A stretch of DNA of 64,000 nucleotides from assembly GCF_900115715.1 (NCBI RefSeq), contig NZ_FOXM01000008.1, forward strand, positions 62,001-126,000. The letters are read 5' to 3'. This document shows positions 9,166 through 22,239 of this stretch, one piece after another. A model generated the notes under the pieces. The model saw only the letters and a program-made list of their open reading frames with translations, searched no databases and was not told the origin of the DNA. The position numbers were made by a program, and so were the translations under genes. Within the stretch, counting starts at the first letter, position 1; each line of letters opens with the position of its first letter. Source of the stretch: Geopseudomonas sagittaria. GTDB taxonomy: Bacteria > Pseudomonadota > Gammaproteobacteria > Pseudomonadales > Pseudomonadaceae.

Positions 9166-9216
9166 GGGGCGGACTCGTTCGCCTTGGCGAAACCTGCAGG
9201 CGAATGAATTCGCCCC
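9166..9216. repeat. REPIN-like inverted repeat
   Basis: Left arm 9166-9183 (GGGGCGGACTCGTTCGCC) and right arm 9199-9216 (GGCGAATGAATTCGCCCC) pair with three mismatches around a 15-nt loop. The GCGAATGAATTCGC core resembles Pseudomonas REP sequences and recurs near 60831. It lies between rho and ubiD (same strand). Confidence 0.6.
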
Positions 9217-9241
9217 GCCCCCCGTACCACCGTACAGAAAC

Positions 9242-9270
9242 GACAACGGCCGGGATGACCGGCCGTTGTC
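9242..9270 (-). terminator. Rho gene terminator
   Basis: GACAACGGCCGG and its exact complement CCGGCCGTTGTC form a 12-bp stem with a 5-nt loop, 22-50 bp past the rho stop codon. The trailing minus-strand sequence is only modestly T-rich. Confidence 0.75.
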
Positions 9271-9291
9271 TGCAGATCCAGGGCAGAGCGC

Positions 9292-10551
<1,260 letters not shown>

Positions 10552-10692
10552 AGGATGAGGTACATCGGGGGAGAGAAGGAAAGCGTTGAGCTCGGGAGGC
10601 CGCGCCGCAGGAAGACGGCAGGTTCACTGCGCGAATCCGGGCGAGAGGGCGGCGGCGACGGCATGCAGGAAGCAGTCGGATAATGACTGCAG
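10552..10692 (-). promoter_or_regulatory. rho mRNA leader, candidate Pseudomon-Rho motif
   Basis: The predicted transcript has about 140 nt of leader before the rho ATG. It is rich in C and contains small GC-rich hairpins. A structured RNA (Pseudomon-Rho) is known upstream of rho in pseudomonads, and Rho leaders serve in autoregulation. I infer its presence from position; I have not folded it. Confidence 0.4.
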
Positions 10693-10698
10693 CCCGAA

Positions 10699-10726
10699 TT
10701 TATCACTGCATTCGTTGCAGAGTCTA
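10699..10726 (-). promoter_or_regulatory. Sigma-70 promoter of rho
   Basis: On the minus strand TAGACT (10726-10721), a 16-bp spacer and GATAAA (10704-10699) give a fair sigma-70 match just downstream of the trxA terminator. Confidence 0.5.
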
Positions 10727-10735
10727 GACGGCACG

Positions 10736-10766
10736 CAGAAAAAACCCCGTACTGGGACGGGGTTAT
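10736..10766 (-). terminator. trxA intrinsic terminator
   Basis: AACCCCGT and ACGGGGTT (10743-10750 and 10757-10764) pair, and the minus strand continues into TTTTTTCTG. This is a classic intrinsic terminator 14 bp past the trxA stop. It isolates rho from trxA. Confidence 0.88.
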
Positions 10767-10779
10767 TCAGGCCTCGGGT

Positions 10780-11106
10780 TCAGATGTTGCTGTCGAGGAA
10801 GGCCGCCAGCTGGGACTTGGACAGGGCGCCGACCTTGGTGGCCTCGACGTTGCCGTTCTTGAACAGCATCAGGGTCGGAATACCGCGCACGCCGTACTTC
10901 GGCGGGGTGTCCTGATTCTCGTCGATGTTCAGCTTGCACACGGTGAGCTTGCCCTGGTAGTCCTTGGCGATCTCATCCAGCACCGGGGCAATCATCTTGC
11001 ACGGACCACACCACTCGGCCCAATAGTCGACCAGTACCGGGCCGTCGGCCTTGAGCACGTCCTGCTCGAAGCTGGCGTCGGTGACGTTGGTGATGAATTC
11101 GCTCAT
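10780..11106 (-). CDS. trxA: Thioredoxin TrxA
   Basis: A 108-residue thioredoxin with the WCGPCK active site near residues 32-37, the cis-proline in RGIPTLMLF and standard length. It reduces cytoplasmic disulfides and donates electrons to ribonucleotide reductase and others. The start [10 protein letters not shown] has GGAG 7-8 bp upstream; upstream in-frame codons are rejected because they would add a non-thioredoxin tail. The trxA-rho order is widely conserved. Confidence 0.97.
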   Translation of the reverse strand: MSEFITNVTDASFEQDVLKADGPVLVDYWAEWCGPCKMIAPVLDEIAKDYQGKLTVCKLNIDENQDTPPKYGVRGIPTLMLFKNGNVEATKVGALSKSQLAAFLDSNI

Positions 11107-11309
11107 GGGGGTTCTCCGTGATTCGGATGCGAAAAAAATGACGGGCCATGATAGCCCCACTCGCTGGCAACCGGAAGGCACAGGCGATTGGCAATGGCTA
11201 TGACTGAGGTCAACGGCGCCTATCGCCGAGGCCGTCGACGTAACCTGCAGCGGACGCTATTGCTCTATCATGGCAGGATTCTGCCGTTTTGCTGCGAGAA
11301 GCACCGACC

Positions 11310-12812
11310 ATGCCGCACACCCCTGCCGAAGCCTTTCCCCTGATCGCCGCCATCGATATCGGCTCCAACAGCATCCACATGGTGCTGGCCCGCGTCGACC
11401 AGGGCGAGATCCGCCTGCTCGAACGCCTGGGCGAGAAGGTGCAGCTGGCCGCCGGCCTCGACGAGCAGCGCAACCTCGACGAGGCGGCGATGACCCGCGG
11501 CCTCGACTGCCTGCGCCGCTTCGCCCAGCTGATCCAGGGCCTGCCGCAGGGCGCGGTGCGCGTCGTCGCCACCAACGCGCTGCGCGAGGCGCGCAACCGC
11601 GCGGTGTTCATCCGCCGCGCCGAGGAACTGCTCGGCCACCAGGTGGAAGTGGTCTCCGGCCGCGAGGAAGCGCGCCTGATCCACCTCGGCGTGTCGCACA
11701 GCCTGCCGGTGGCCGAGGGCAAGCGCCTGGTGGTGGACATCGGCGGCGGCAGCACCGAGTTCATCATCGGCGAGCGCTTCGAGTCGCTGCTGCGCGAGAG
11801 CCAGCAGATGGGCTGCGTCAGCTACAGCAAGCGCTTCTTCGCCGACGGCAAGCTGAGCCTGGCACGCTACGCCCAGGCCTACACCTCCGCACGCCTGGAG
11901 CTGATGAGCTTCGAACAGGCGGTGCGCCGGCTCGGCTGGAACGAGGCGGTCGGCTCCTCCGGCACCATCCGCGCCATCAGCCTGGCGATCCAGGCCGGCG
12001 GCCAGGGCAACGGCGAGATCACCCCGGCCGGCCTGGCCTGGCTCAAGCGCAAGATCCTCAAGTGCGACAACCTTGCCGAGCTGGCCATCGACGGCGTCAA
12101 GGCCGACCGCCAGGCGATCCTGCCGGCGGGCCTGGCGATCCTCGAGGCGACCTTCGACGCCCTGGAGATCCAGTCGATGATCCACGCCGAGGGCGCCCTG
12201 CGCGAGGGCGTGCTGTACGACATGATCGGCCGGCAGAGTCACGAGGACGTGCGCGAGCGCACCCTGTCGGCGCTGATGGAGCGCTGCCACGTCGACCTCG
12301 AGCAGGCCGCGCGGGTCGAAACCAAGGCGCTGTCGATCCTCGCCCAGGTGGCCGAGCCCTGGGGCCTCAACGACGACTGGCACCGCGAGCTGCTGTCGTG
12401 GGGGGCCAAGGTGCACGAGATCGGCCTGGACATCGCCCACTACCACTACCACAAGCACGGCTCCTACATCCTCGAGCACGCCGACCTGGCCGGCTTCTCG
12501 CGCCTCGACCAGCAGATGCTCGCCCTCTTGGTGCGCGGCCACCGCCGCAACATCCCGGTGGAGCGCTTCGCCGAGTTCGGCGAGGAAGGCGAGCGCTTGG
12601 TGCGCCTGTGCATCGTGCTGCGCTTCGCCATCCTGTTCCACCACATCCGCGGCACCCAGGAAATGCCCGAGGTGCAGTTCCACGCCGGCCCGCGCAGCCT
12701 GGAGGCGGTATTCCCCGCCGGCTGGCTGGCCGCCAACCCGCTGACCGAGGCCGACATCGAGGCCGAGGCGCAGTGGCTGGCGCGGGTGGGCTACCGGCTC
12801 AGCGGGCGCTGA
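11310..12812 (+). CDS. ppx: Exopolyphosphatase Ppx
   Basis: A 500-residue Ppx/GppA family enzyme that removes terminal phosphates from polyphosphate. The ASKHA fold is shown by the phosphate loop [10 protein letters not shown] (near 16-25) and second loop [11 protein letters not shown]. The C-terminal HD-like helical domain carries [16 protein letters not shown]. The ATG at 11310 is chosen over a TTG seven codons upstream because GAGAAG lies at good spacing. It is convergent with ppk, the opposing polyphosphate kinase, and shares a terminator with it. Confidence 0.93.
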   Translation: MPHTPAEAFPLIAAIDIGSNSIHMVLARVDQGEIRLLERLGEKVQLAAGLDEQRNLDEAAMTRGLDCLRRFAQLIQGLPQGAVRVVATNALREARNRAVFIRRAEELLGHQVEVVSGREEARLIHLGVSHSLPVAEGKRLVVDIGGGSTEFIIGERFESLLRESQQMGCVSYSKRFFADGKLSLARYAQAYTSARLELMSFEQAVRRLGWNEAVGSSGTIRAISLAIQAGGQGNGEITPAGLAWLKRKILKCDNLAELAIDGVKADRQAILPAGLAILEATFDALEIQSMIHAEGALREGVLYDMIGRQSHEDVRERTLSALMERCHVDLEQAARVETKALSILAQVAEPWGLNDDWHRELLSWGAKVHEIGLDIAHYHYHKHGSYILEHADLAGFSRLDQQMLALLVRGHRRNIPVERFAEFGEEGERLVRLCIVLRFAILFHHIRGTQEMPEVQFHAGPRSLEAVFPAGWLAANPLTEADIEAEAQWLARVGYRLSGR

Positions 12813-12826
12813 GCGCGGCGCAACGC

Positions 12827-12862
12827 AAAAGGGGCGGCCCCGCAAGGAGCCGCCCCTTTTTT
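12827..12862. terminator. Bidirectional terminator shared by ppx and ppk
   Basis: AAAAGGGGCGGC (12827-12838) pairs exactly with GCCGCCCCTTTT (12849-12860). A-tract on one side and T-tract on the other make it functional on both strands. It ends ppx 15 bp after its stop and ppk 18 bp after its stop. Confidence 0.92.
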
Positions 12863-12879
12863 CGTTGCGCCGTGGCGGA

Positions 12880-15108
12880 TCAGCGCGCCGACAGCACCGG
12901 GCTGCTGAGCTTCTCGACCATCAGCGCCTGGGCGTTGCGCGGGTTCTGGTTGCCGCTGGGCTGCAGGCGCTGGTAGCGACCGTCGCTCTGCAGCACCCAG
13001 GCCTGGGTATTGTCGGCCAGGTAGGCTTCCAGCTCCTTCTTCACCCGGGTGATCAGCTTCTTGCCTTCCAGCGGGAAGCAGGTCTCCACGCGCTTGTCGA
13101 GGTTGCGCTCCATCCAGTCGGCGCTGGACAGGTACAGCTGCTCGTCGCCGCCATTGAGGAAGTAGTAGGCGCGGCTGTGCTCGAGGAAGCGGCCGATGAT
13201 CGAGCGCACATGGATGTTGTGCGACACCCCGACAATCCCCGGACGCAGGCAGCACATGCCGCGCACGATCAGGTCGATGCGCACCCCGCACTGGCTGGCC
13301 TTGTACAGCGCCTTGATCACCTTGGGATCGGTCAGCGAGTTCATCTTGGCGATGATGTGCGCCGGCTTGCCCTCGCTGGCGTGCTGCGCCTCGCGGGCGA
13401 TCATGTCGAGCAGGGTCTTCTTCAGGGTGAAGGGCGCGTGCAGCAGCTTCTTCATGCGCAGGCTCTTGCCCATGCCGATCAGCTGGTTGAACAGCTTGGA
13501 AACGTCCTCGCACAGGGCGTCGTCGGAGGTCAGCAGGCTGTAGTCGGTGTACAGCCGCGCGTTGCCGGCGTGGTAGTTGCCGGTACCCAGATGGGCGTAA
13601 CGCACCAGCTCGCCGTTCTCGCGGCGCAGGATCAGCATCATCTTGGCATGGGTCTTGAAGCCGACCACGCCGTAGATCACCACCGCACCGGCCTGCTGCA
13701 GGCGGCTGGCCAGGGCCAGGTTGGACTCCTCGTCGAAGCGCGCGCGCAGCTCGATCACCGCGGTGACCTCCTTGCCGCTGCGCGCCGCGTCGACCAGCGC
13801 GTCGACGATCTCCGAGTTGGCGCCGGTGCGGTACAGGGTCTGCTTGATCGCCAGGACGTGGGGATCCTTGGCCGCCTGGCGCAGCATGTCGACCACCGGG
13901 GTGAACGACTCGAACGGGTGGTAGAGCAGCACGTCCTGCTTGCCGACCACGTTGAACAGCTTCTCGCTGCTCTGCAGCAGCTTGGGAATCACCGGGGTCA
14001 GCGGCGGATACTGCAGGGCGCGCTGGCTTTCCAGACCGGTGATCGAGAACAGCCGGGTCAGGTTGACCGGGCCGTTGACCCGGTACAGCTCGGACTCGGC
14101 CAGACCGAACTGCTTGAGCAGGTAGTCGACCAGGTTCTGCGGGCAGTTGTCGGCCACCTCGAGGCGTACCGCATCGCCGAAGCGGCGCGAGAACAACTCG
14201 CCACGCAGCGCACGCGCCAGGTCCTCGACGTCCTCGGCGTCCACCGACAGATCGGCGTTGCGGGTCAGGCGGAACTGGTAGCAGCCCTTGACGCTCATGC
14301 CGTGGAACAGGTCGTCGGCGTGGGCGTGGATCATCGAGGAGAGGAACACGAAGTTGTCGCCGGGACCGCCGACCTCCTCCGGCACGCGGATCACCCGCGG
14401 CAGCAGGCGCGGCGCCGGCAGGATGGCCAGGCCGGAATCGCGGCCGAAGGCGTCGATGCCTTCCAGCTCGACGATGAAGTTCAGGCTCTTGTTGACCAGC
14501 AGCGGGAACGGGTGGGTCGGGTCGAGGCCGATCGGCGTCATGATCGGCGCGATCTCCTCGCGGAAATAGCGGCGCACCCAGGTCTTGATCTTGGCGGTCC
14601 AGTTGCGCCGGCGGATGAAGCGGATCTGGTGCTGCTCCAGCGCCGGCAGCAGCACGTCGTTGAGGATCGCGTACTGACGATCGACCTGCTCGTGGACCAG
14701 CTCGCTGATCCGCGCCAGCACCTGATGCGGCTGCAGGCCGTCGGCGCCAGCCAGTTCGCGGGCGAAGGCGACCTGCTTCTTCAGGCCGGCGACGCGGATC
14801 TCGAAGAATTCGTCGAGGTTACTGGAGAAGATCAGCAGGAACTTCAGGCGCTCGAGCAGCGGGGTGGCCTCGTCGAGCGCCTGCTCCAGGACGCGGATGT
14901 TGAACTTCAGCTGCGACAGCTCGCGGTGGATGTACAGGCTGCTGTCGTCCAGCCCCGGCACCGGAGCCGGCGCCTCGACGGATTCCGCTGCCGCCTCGGG
15001 CTGCGCCTCGGCGCTGACCGGCAGCGCGGCCTCATCCGCCTCGGCGAGCAGGGCAGGTGCAACCGGCTGTTCCGGCAGTTCGCTATCGATCAGTCCTGGA
15101 TTGTTCAT
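12880..15108 (-). CDS. ppk: Polyphosphate kinase Ppk1
   Basis: A 742-residue PPK1 that makes inorganic polyphosphate from ATP. An Ala/Pro/Glu-rich extension (about residues 15-55) precedes the usual start of the fold at [14 protein letters not shown]. The active-site histidine lies in [14 protein letters not shown], and the second conserved histidine region is [19 protein letters not shown]. It starts 20 bp after the hemB stop on the same strand, so a hemB-ppk transcript is likely. The N-terminal tail is longer than in E. coli PPK1 and is probably disordered. Confidence 0.95.
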   Translation of the reverse strand: MNNPGLIDSELPEQPVAPALLAEADEAALPVSAEAQPEAAAESVEAPAPVPGLDDSSLYIHRELSQLKFNIRVLEQALDEATPLLERLKFLLIFSSNLDEFFEIRVAGLKKQVAFARELAGADGLQPHQVLARISELVHEQVDRQYAILNDVLLPALEQHQIRFIRRRNWTAKIKTWVRRYFREEIAPIMTPIGLDPTHPFPLLVNKSLNFIVELEGIDAFGRDSGLAILPAPRLLPRVIRVPEEVGGPGDNFVFLSSMIHAHADDLFHGMSVKGCYQFRLTRNADLSVDAEDVEDLARALRGELFSRRFGDAVRLEVADNCPQNLVDYLLKQFGLAESELYRVNGPVNLTRLFSITGLESQRALQYPPLTPVIPKLLQSSEKLFNVVGKQDVLLYHPFESFTPVVDMLRQAAKDPHVLAIKQTLYRTGANSEIVDALVDAARSGKEVTAVIELRARFDEESNLALASRLQQAGAVVIYGVVGFKTHAKMMLILRRENGELVRYAHLGTGNYHAGNARLYTDYSLLTSDDALCEDVSKLFNQLIGMGKSLRMKKLLHAPFTLKKTLLDMIAREAQHASEGKPAHIIAKMNSLTDPKVIKALYKASQCGVRIDLIVRGMCCLRPGIVGVSHNIHVRSIIGRFLEHSRAYYFLNGGDEQLYLSSADWMERNLDKRVETCFPLEGKKLITRVKKELEAYLADNTQAWVLQSDGRYQRLQPSGNQNPRNAQALMVEKLSSPVLSAR

Positions 15109-15128
15109 TGCTTCTTCCTGCAGGGCCT

Positions 15129-16256
<1,128 letters not shown>

Positions 16257-16398
16257 CTACCATAGCCCGCCAGCGCCCTCCTCGGCCACTGATGCATGGC
16301 CGCCGCCCCCCGCTTGCGGCTAGGATTGAGGATATTCCCCTGCCGCCTGCGCCGGATGCCCTGGCGCGGGCCTGCAAGACCACCAAGGAGTGTCCACC

Positions 16399-17052
16399 AT
16401 GAGCAAGAAGGTTGCCGTGATCCTGTCCGGCTGCGGCGTCTACGACGGCGCCGAGATCCACGAAAGCGTGATTGCCCTGCTGCGCCTGAGCCAGCGCGGC
16501 GCCCAGGTGCAGTGCTTCGCTCCGGACATCCCCCAGCACCACGTGATCAACCATCTGACCGGAGCGGAAAGCGGCGAGAGCCGCAACGTGCTGGTCGAGT
16601 CGGCACGCATCGCCCGCGGCCAGATCCACGACGTGCGCGAACTCAAGGCCGCCGACTTCGACGCGCTGGTGATCCCCGGCGGTTTCGGCGCGGCGAAGAA
16701 CCTCTGCGACTTCGCCTTCAAGGGCGCCAGCTGCGCAGTGCAGCCCGACGTGCTGGCCGCCGCCCGCGACTTTGCCGCCGCGCACAAGCCGGTCGGCCTG
16801 ATCTGCATCGCCCCGGCGATGGCCGCACGGATCTACGGCGCCGGCGTGCACTGCACCATCGGCCACGACCCGGACACCGCCGCCAAGCTGACCGACATGG
16901 GCGCCGAACACATCGACTGTGCGGTCGACGACATCGTCGAGGACCCGCAGCGCAAGCTGGTCACTACCCCGGCCTACATGCTGGCCAAGTCGCTGGCCGA
17001 GGCGGCCAGCGGGATCAACAAGCTGATCGACCGGGTGCTCGAGCTGGCCTGA
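16399..17052 (+). CDS. elbB: ElbB-type glyoxalase (DJ-1/PfpI family)
   Basis: A 217-residue class I glutamine-amidotransferase-like protein of the ElbB family, reported in E. coli to have weak glyoxalase activity and linked historically to isoprenoid synthesis. The N-terminal strand KKVAVILSGCGVYDGAEIHE and the nucleophile-elbow cysteine in GLICIAPAMAA are visible. The ATG at 16399 has AAGGAG at good spacing; a GTG three codons earlier is less likely. Its physiological substrate is unclear. Confidence 0.9.
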   Translation: MSKKVAVILSGCGVYDGAEIHESVIALLRLSQRGAQVQCFAPDIPQHHVINHLTGAESGESRNVLVESARIARGQIHDVRELKAADFDALVIPGGFGAAKNLCDFAFKGASCAVQPDVLAAARDFAAAHKPVGLICIAPAMAARIYGAGVHCTIGHDPDTAAKLTDMGAEHIDCAVDDIVEDPQRKLVTTPAYMLAKSLAEAASGINKLIDRVLELA

Positions 17053-17114
17053 TCGGTCGCGACCGTCCCGCCGGGGGGCGCAGGATTCGCCGGTTTGCCG
17101 CGTCGTGGACCCGG

Positions 17115-17137
17115 GGCGCGGATGAATCCGCGCCTAC
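17115..17137. repeat. REP-like palindrome containing a stop codon
   Basis: GGCGCGGAT and ATCCGCGCC (17115-17123, 17126-17134) form a perfect 9-bp hairpin, extended by GTAG on the minus strand. The TAG of that tip is the stop codon of the UPF0178 gene. The 15-base sequence TGAATCCGCGCCTAC (17123-17137) recurs exactly at 60890-60904. Confidence 0.65.
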
Positions 17138-17592
17138 TCGGCCTTGCGCGCCAGCACGCCGAGCAGGCGATCCAGCGCGTTGGCAAAGGCCTGGCGGTCC
17201 TTCTCGCCATAGGCCGCCTGGCCGCCGCCGACCTGGCCCTGTTCGCGCAGGTCGGTGAACAGGTTGCGCACCGCCAGGCGCTCGCCCATGTTGCGCTCGT
17301 CGAACTCGCGGCCGCGCGGGTCCAGCGCGGCCACGCCCTTCTTCACCAGGCGGTCGGCCAGCGGCACATCCGAGCAGATCACCAGCTCGCCGGGCAGCGC
17401 GTGCTCGACCAGGTAGTCGTCGGCGGCGTCCGGCCCGCTGGGCACCACGATCAGGCGCACGCAGGCGAACGCCGGCTTGACCTGGCTCTGCCCGGCCACC
17501 AGCACCACCTCGAACTTGCGCTTCAAGGCGAACTTCACCACCAGATCCCGCGCCGCCCGCGGGCAGGCGTCGGCATCGATCCACACACGCAT
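17134..17592 (-). CDS. UPF0178 (YaiI/YqxD) family protein
   Basis: A 152-residue PIN-like-fold protein of the YaiI family. The acidic N-terminal motif IDADACP near residues 5-11 and the ICSDVPLADRLVKKG segment are diagnostic. Function is not established; the fold suggests a metal-dependent nuclease. The ATG at 17592 is used, but the TTG directly before it is better spaced (8 bp) from AGGAG. Its TAG stop lies in a REP-like palindrome. Confidence 0.88.
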   Translation of the reverse strand: MRVWIDADACPRAARDLVVKFALKRKFEVVLVAGQSQVKPAFACVRLIVVPSGPDAADDYLVEHALPGELVICSDVPLADRLVKKGVAALDPRGREFDERNMGERLAVRNLFTDLREQGQVGGGQAAYGEKDRQAFANALDRLLGVLARKAE

Positions 17593-17688
17593 CAATGGTC
17601 ATTCTCCTGTGGGTTGAACCAGGCCGGCATGCTAGCGCCAGCCACAGCGACACGGACGTCAACAGCCGCCGCAGCGGACCCGGACAGA

Positions 17689-18321
17689 TCAGGCCGGCGT
17701 GCGGCGCACCAGCGCCAGCAATCCGGCCGCGGCGACGAACAGGCTGGCGAAGGTGCGGTTGAGCAGACGCTGCTGGCGCGGCGTGCGCAGCAGGCGCAGG
17801 ACCCGCGCGGCCAGGCCGGTATAGCCGGCCATCACCAGCAGGTCGACGCCGATCATGGTCGCCGCCATCAGCAGGTACTGGGCCAGCAGCGGCCGCGCCG
17901 GATCGAGGAACTGCGGCAGCACGGCGAGGATGAACACGATCGCCTTGGGGTTGCTGGCGTTGACCACGAAGCCGCGCAGCACCAGGCTCAGCGGCCGACC
18001 CAGCGGGCGCACCGCGCTGGCGTCGGCCAGCTCGCCTACCGGGGCGCGCCACTGCTTCCAACCCAGATACGCCAGGTAGGCCACGCCGAACCACTTGATC
18101 ACGGCGAAGGCCAGTTCCGAGGTGGCGAGGATGGCGCCGACCCCGGCGGCGACGATGGCGATCTGCAGGGCCAGCGCCAGCTGCAGGCCGACGGCGTTCC
18201 AGTAGCCGCGACGGAAGCCGTAGTTGAGGCCGCTGGACATCGAGGCGATGGCGCCGGCGCCGGGCGACAGGCTGATCACCCAACAGGCGGCGAAGAAGGC
18301 GAGCCAGGTTTGCAGGGCCAT
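17689..18321 (-). CDS. LysE/RhtB-family amino-acid exporter
   Basis: A 210-residue inner-membrane protein with about six hydrophobic segments. The family signature SPGAGAIASMSSGLNYGFRRG lies after the first membrane helix (near residues 19-38), and NPKAIVFILAVLPQF is further on. LysE/RhtB members export amino acids such as lysine, homoserine or threonine; the substrate cannot be told from sequence. The ATG at 18321 has GGAGAG 7 bp upstream. It stands alone downstream of the TerC operon terminator. Confidence 0.88.
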   Translation of the reverse strand: MALQTWLAFFAACWVISLSPGAGAIASMSSGLNYGFRRGYWNAVGLQLALALQIAIVAAGVGAILATSELAFAVIKWFGVAYLAYLGWKQWRAPVGELADASAVRPLGRPLSLVLRGFVVNASNPKAIVFILAVLPQFLDPARPLLAQYLLMAATMIGVDLLVMAGYTGLAARVLRLLRTPRQQRLLNRTFASLFVAAAGLLALVRRTPA

Positions 18322-18355
18322 GGATGAACTCTCCGGTGGCGAATGGCGGAAACGA

Positions 18356-18380
18356 CGCCGGCCCATCACGGGCCGGCGCG
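18356..18380 (-). terminator. Terminator of the ABC-F/MscS/TerC operon
   Basis: CGCCGGCCC and GGGCCGGCG (18356-18364, 18370-18378) make a 9-bp stem, and the minus strand continues TCGTTT. It lies 48-70 bp past the terC stop and just before the LysE gene. Confidence 0.7.
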
Positions 18381-18425
18381 ACTACAGCAGGCATGCGGGC
18401 AGGCCTCAGCCTGTCCCGCCAGCAC

Positions 18426-19184
18426 TCAGTCCGGCAGGTCCTTGTGCAGCTTGACCGGCTCGTTGAGCTTGCGCTTCATCGCGGTGCGCACGCGGATGTT
18501 GAGCGCCTCGACGGCCAGCGAGAAGGCCATGGCGAAGTAGACGTAGCCCTTCGGCACGTGAATCTCGAAGGACTCGGCCACCAGCAGGGTGCCGACCACG
18601 ATGAGGAACGACAGGGCGAGCATCTTCAGCGACGGATGCTTGTCGATGAAGTCGCTGATGGTGCCGGCGGCCATCATCATCACCAGCACGGCGATGACGA
18701 TCGCGGCGATCATCACCGGCACGTCCGACACCAGACCGACGGCGGTGATCACCGAGTCCAGCGAGAAGATGATGTCGATCACCGCGATCTGCAGGATCAC
18801 GCCCATGAAGCCGGCCTTCTTCTTGCCGTCCGGCTGGCTCTCGTCCACCTCGCCCTCGACGCTGTGCCAGATTTCCATGGTGCTCTTGAACAGCAGGAAC
18901 AGGCCGCCGAAGAACAGGATCAGGTCGCGCCCGGACACGCCCTGCTCGAACACGGTGAACAGGTCGGCGGTCAGGCGCATCACCCAGGCGATCGACAGCA
19001 GCAGCAGGATGCGCGTGCCCATGGCCAGCGCCAGGCCGAAGAAGCGCGCCTTGGGCTGCTGCTCCTTGGGCAGGCGGCCGACCAGGATCGAGATGAAGAT
19101 GATGTTGTCGATGCCGAGGACAATTTCCAGGGCAGTCAGGGTAAGGAAAGCAACCCAGATTTCCGGGTTAGAGAGCCATTCCAT
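18426..19184 (-). CDS. TerC-family membrane protein
   Basis: A 252-residue polytopic protein of the TerC/YoaE/YgdQ group with seven predicted membrane segments. The family signatures ALEIVLGIDNIIFISI (near residues 18-33) and FSLDSVITAVG are both present, with acidic residues inside membrane helices consistent with metal-ion transport. TerC relatives take part in manganese export and membrane-protein metalation; the substrate here is not known. It starts 6 bp after the MscS stop, third gene of a coupled operon. Confidence 0.88.
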   Translation of the reverse strand: MEWLSNPEIWVAFLTLTALEIVLGIDNIIFISILVGRLPKEQQPKARFFGLALAMGTRILLLLSIAWVMRLTADLFTVFEQGVSGRDLILFFGGLFLLFKSTMEIWHSVEGEVDESQPDGKKKAGFMGVILQIAVIDIIFSLDSVITAVGLVSDVPVMIAAIVIAVLVMMMAAGTISDFIDKHPSLKMLALSFLIVVGTLLVAESFEIHVPKGYVYFAMAFSLAVEALNIRVRTAMKRKLNEPVKLHKDLPD

Positions 19185-19190
19185 GAGGGG

Positions 19191-19774
19191 TCACGTCTCG
19201 TTGTGGGTGGGGATTGGGGTTGGATGCTCGGCCGCGCGCCAGCGGCGCACGACCTTCTGGAAGAACAGGCTGTTGGGGATCTGCACCAGGGCAGCGGTAC
19301 CGGCCTCGGCGTCCTCTTCCAGGGTGGTGTACAGCAGGTTGATGGCGATCACCCGGCCCTTGGCGCCGGGCTTGTCGGCGGCCTCCAGCACCTCGACCCG
19401 GTCGCCGAGGCGAAACGGGCCGACAGTGAAGATCAGCACCGCGCAGAACAGGTTGGACAGCACGCTCCACACGGCGAAGAAGGCCACCGCGGCGACCGCG
19501 ACGAAGCCGGAAAACGCCGCCCACAGCACCCCGGCGGAGACACCGAGGTGCTCGAGGGCGAGCAGCAGCGCGCTGCCCATGATCAGCCAGCGCAGGGCGC
19601 CACGCAGCGGCAGCAGCAGCTCGGCGGGCAGTTGCTGGTAACGCCGGGCGAGGCGGCTCAGGCCGCGCGCCACCAGGCGCTGCAGCACGTAGCCGGCGAG
19701 CAGGATCAGCAACAGCTGCACGCCGAGCAGCAGCGTTTCGCTCCACTCGCCCAGCCACTGCGCCAGCCAGGCTT

Positions 19775-19778
<4 letters not shown>
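19191..19778 (-). CDS. Small MscS-type mechanosensitive channel protein
   Basis: A 195-residue protein starting at a GTG (VKAWLAQWLGEW) that overlaps the ABC-F stop as GTGA. Three hydrophobic segments (about residues 14-32, 58-76 and 85-115) lead into GPFRLGDRVEV, the pore-lining/beta-domain junction typical of MscS, followed by a short beta domain (NLLYTTLEEDAEAGTAALVQIPNSLFF). It is much shorter than E. coli MscS (286 residues), mainly lacking the C-terminal domain. It probably senses membrane tension; ion or solute specificity is unknown. Confidence 0.85.
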
Positions 19779-21685
<1,907 letters not shown>

Positions 21686-21750
21686 GATCGTGGGACTGGA
21701 TTCTGCGGTGGCGAAGTTTACCAGCTTCCAGACCGCGCCCGGAGAACAGC

Positions 21751-22239
21751 ATGCAGCAATCGTTGTGGGATTTCGCCGTCGCCCTGTACGCCCGGCCCGG
21801 CGTCGCCGAGGCCTGCCTGCGCCGGCAGGACGAAGAGGGGGCGGATGTCTGCCTGCTATTGGCCGCGCTTTGGCTGGAGCAGCGCGGCGTCGCCGACAGC
21901 GCCACGCGGGTGGCACAACTGGAGCGCCTGGCCAGGCCCTGGCAGGCCGGCGTCAGCGGGGCGTTGCGCCAGCTGCGCCGGGCGTGGAAGAGCGCCGCCG
22001 CGGAGGATGCCGAGCTGGCCGAACTGCGCCGCCAGCTGGCGACCCTCGAGCTGCAGGCCGAGCGCATCCTGCTCGCGCGCCTGGAGACGCTGAGCGCCGC
22101 CTGGCCGGCCGATGCGCGGACCGCGGGGTGCTGGCTCGAGCGCCTGGACCCCGGCCGCAGCGATGGCAACCCGGCGCTTCGCGCAGCAGCCCATGCGCTG
22201 CTGCGCGAAGCGGCAAGGGCGCTCGGCTACTTCTGCTGA
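21751..22239 (+). CDS. TIGR02444 family protein
   Basis: A 162-residue, leucine- and alanine-rich, mainly helical protein matching the TIGR02444/DUF2390 family (MQQSLWDFAVALYARPGVAEACL). Function unknown. Divergent from the ABC-F gene (65-bp gap) and convergent with algP, whose last codons it overlaps by 13 bp. The position between these genes matches other Pseudomonas genomes. Confidence 0.85.
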   Translation: MQQSLWDFAVALYARPGVAEACLRRQDEEGADVCLLLAALWLEQRGVADSATRVAQLERLARPWQAGVSGALRQLRRAWKSAAAEDAELAELRRQLATLELQAERILLARLETLSAAWPADARTAGCWLERLDPGRSDGNPALRAAAHALLREAARALGYFC

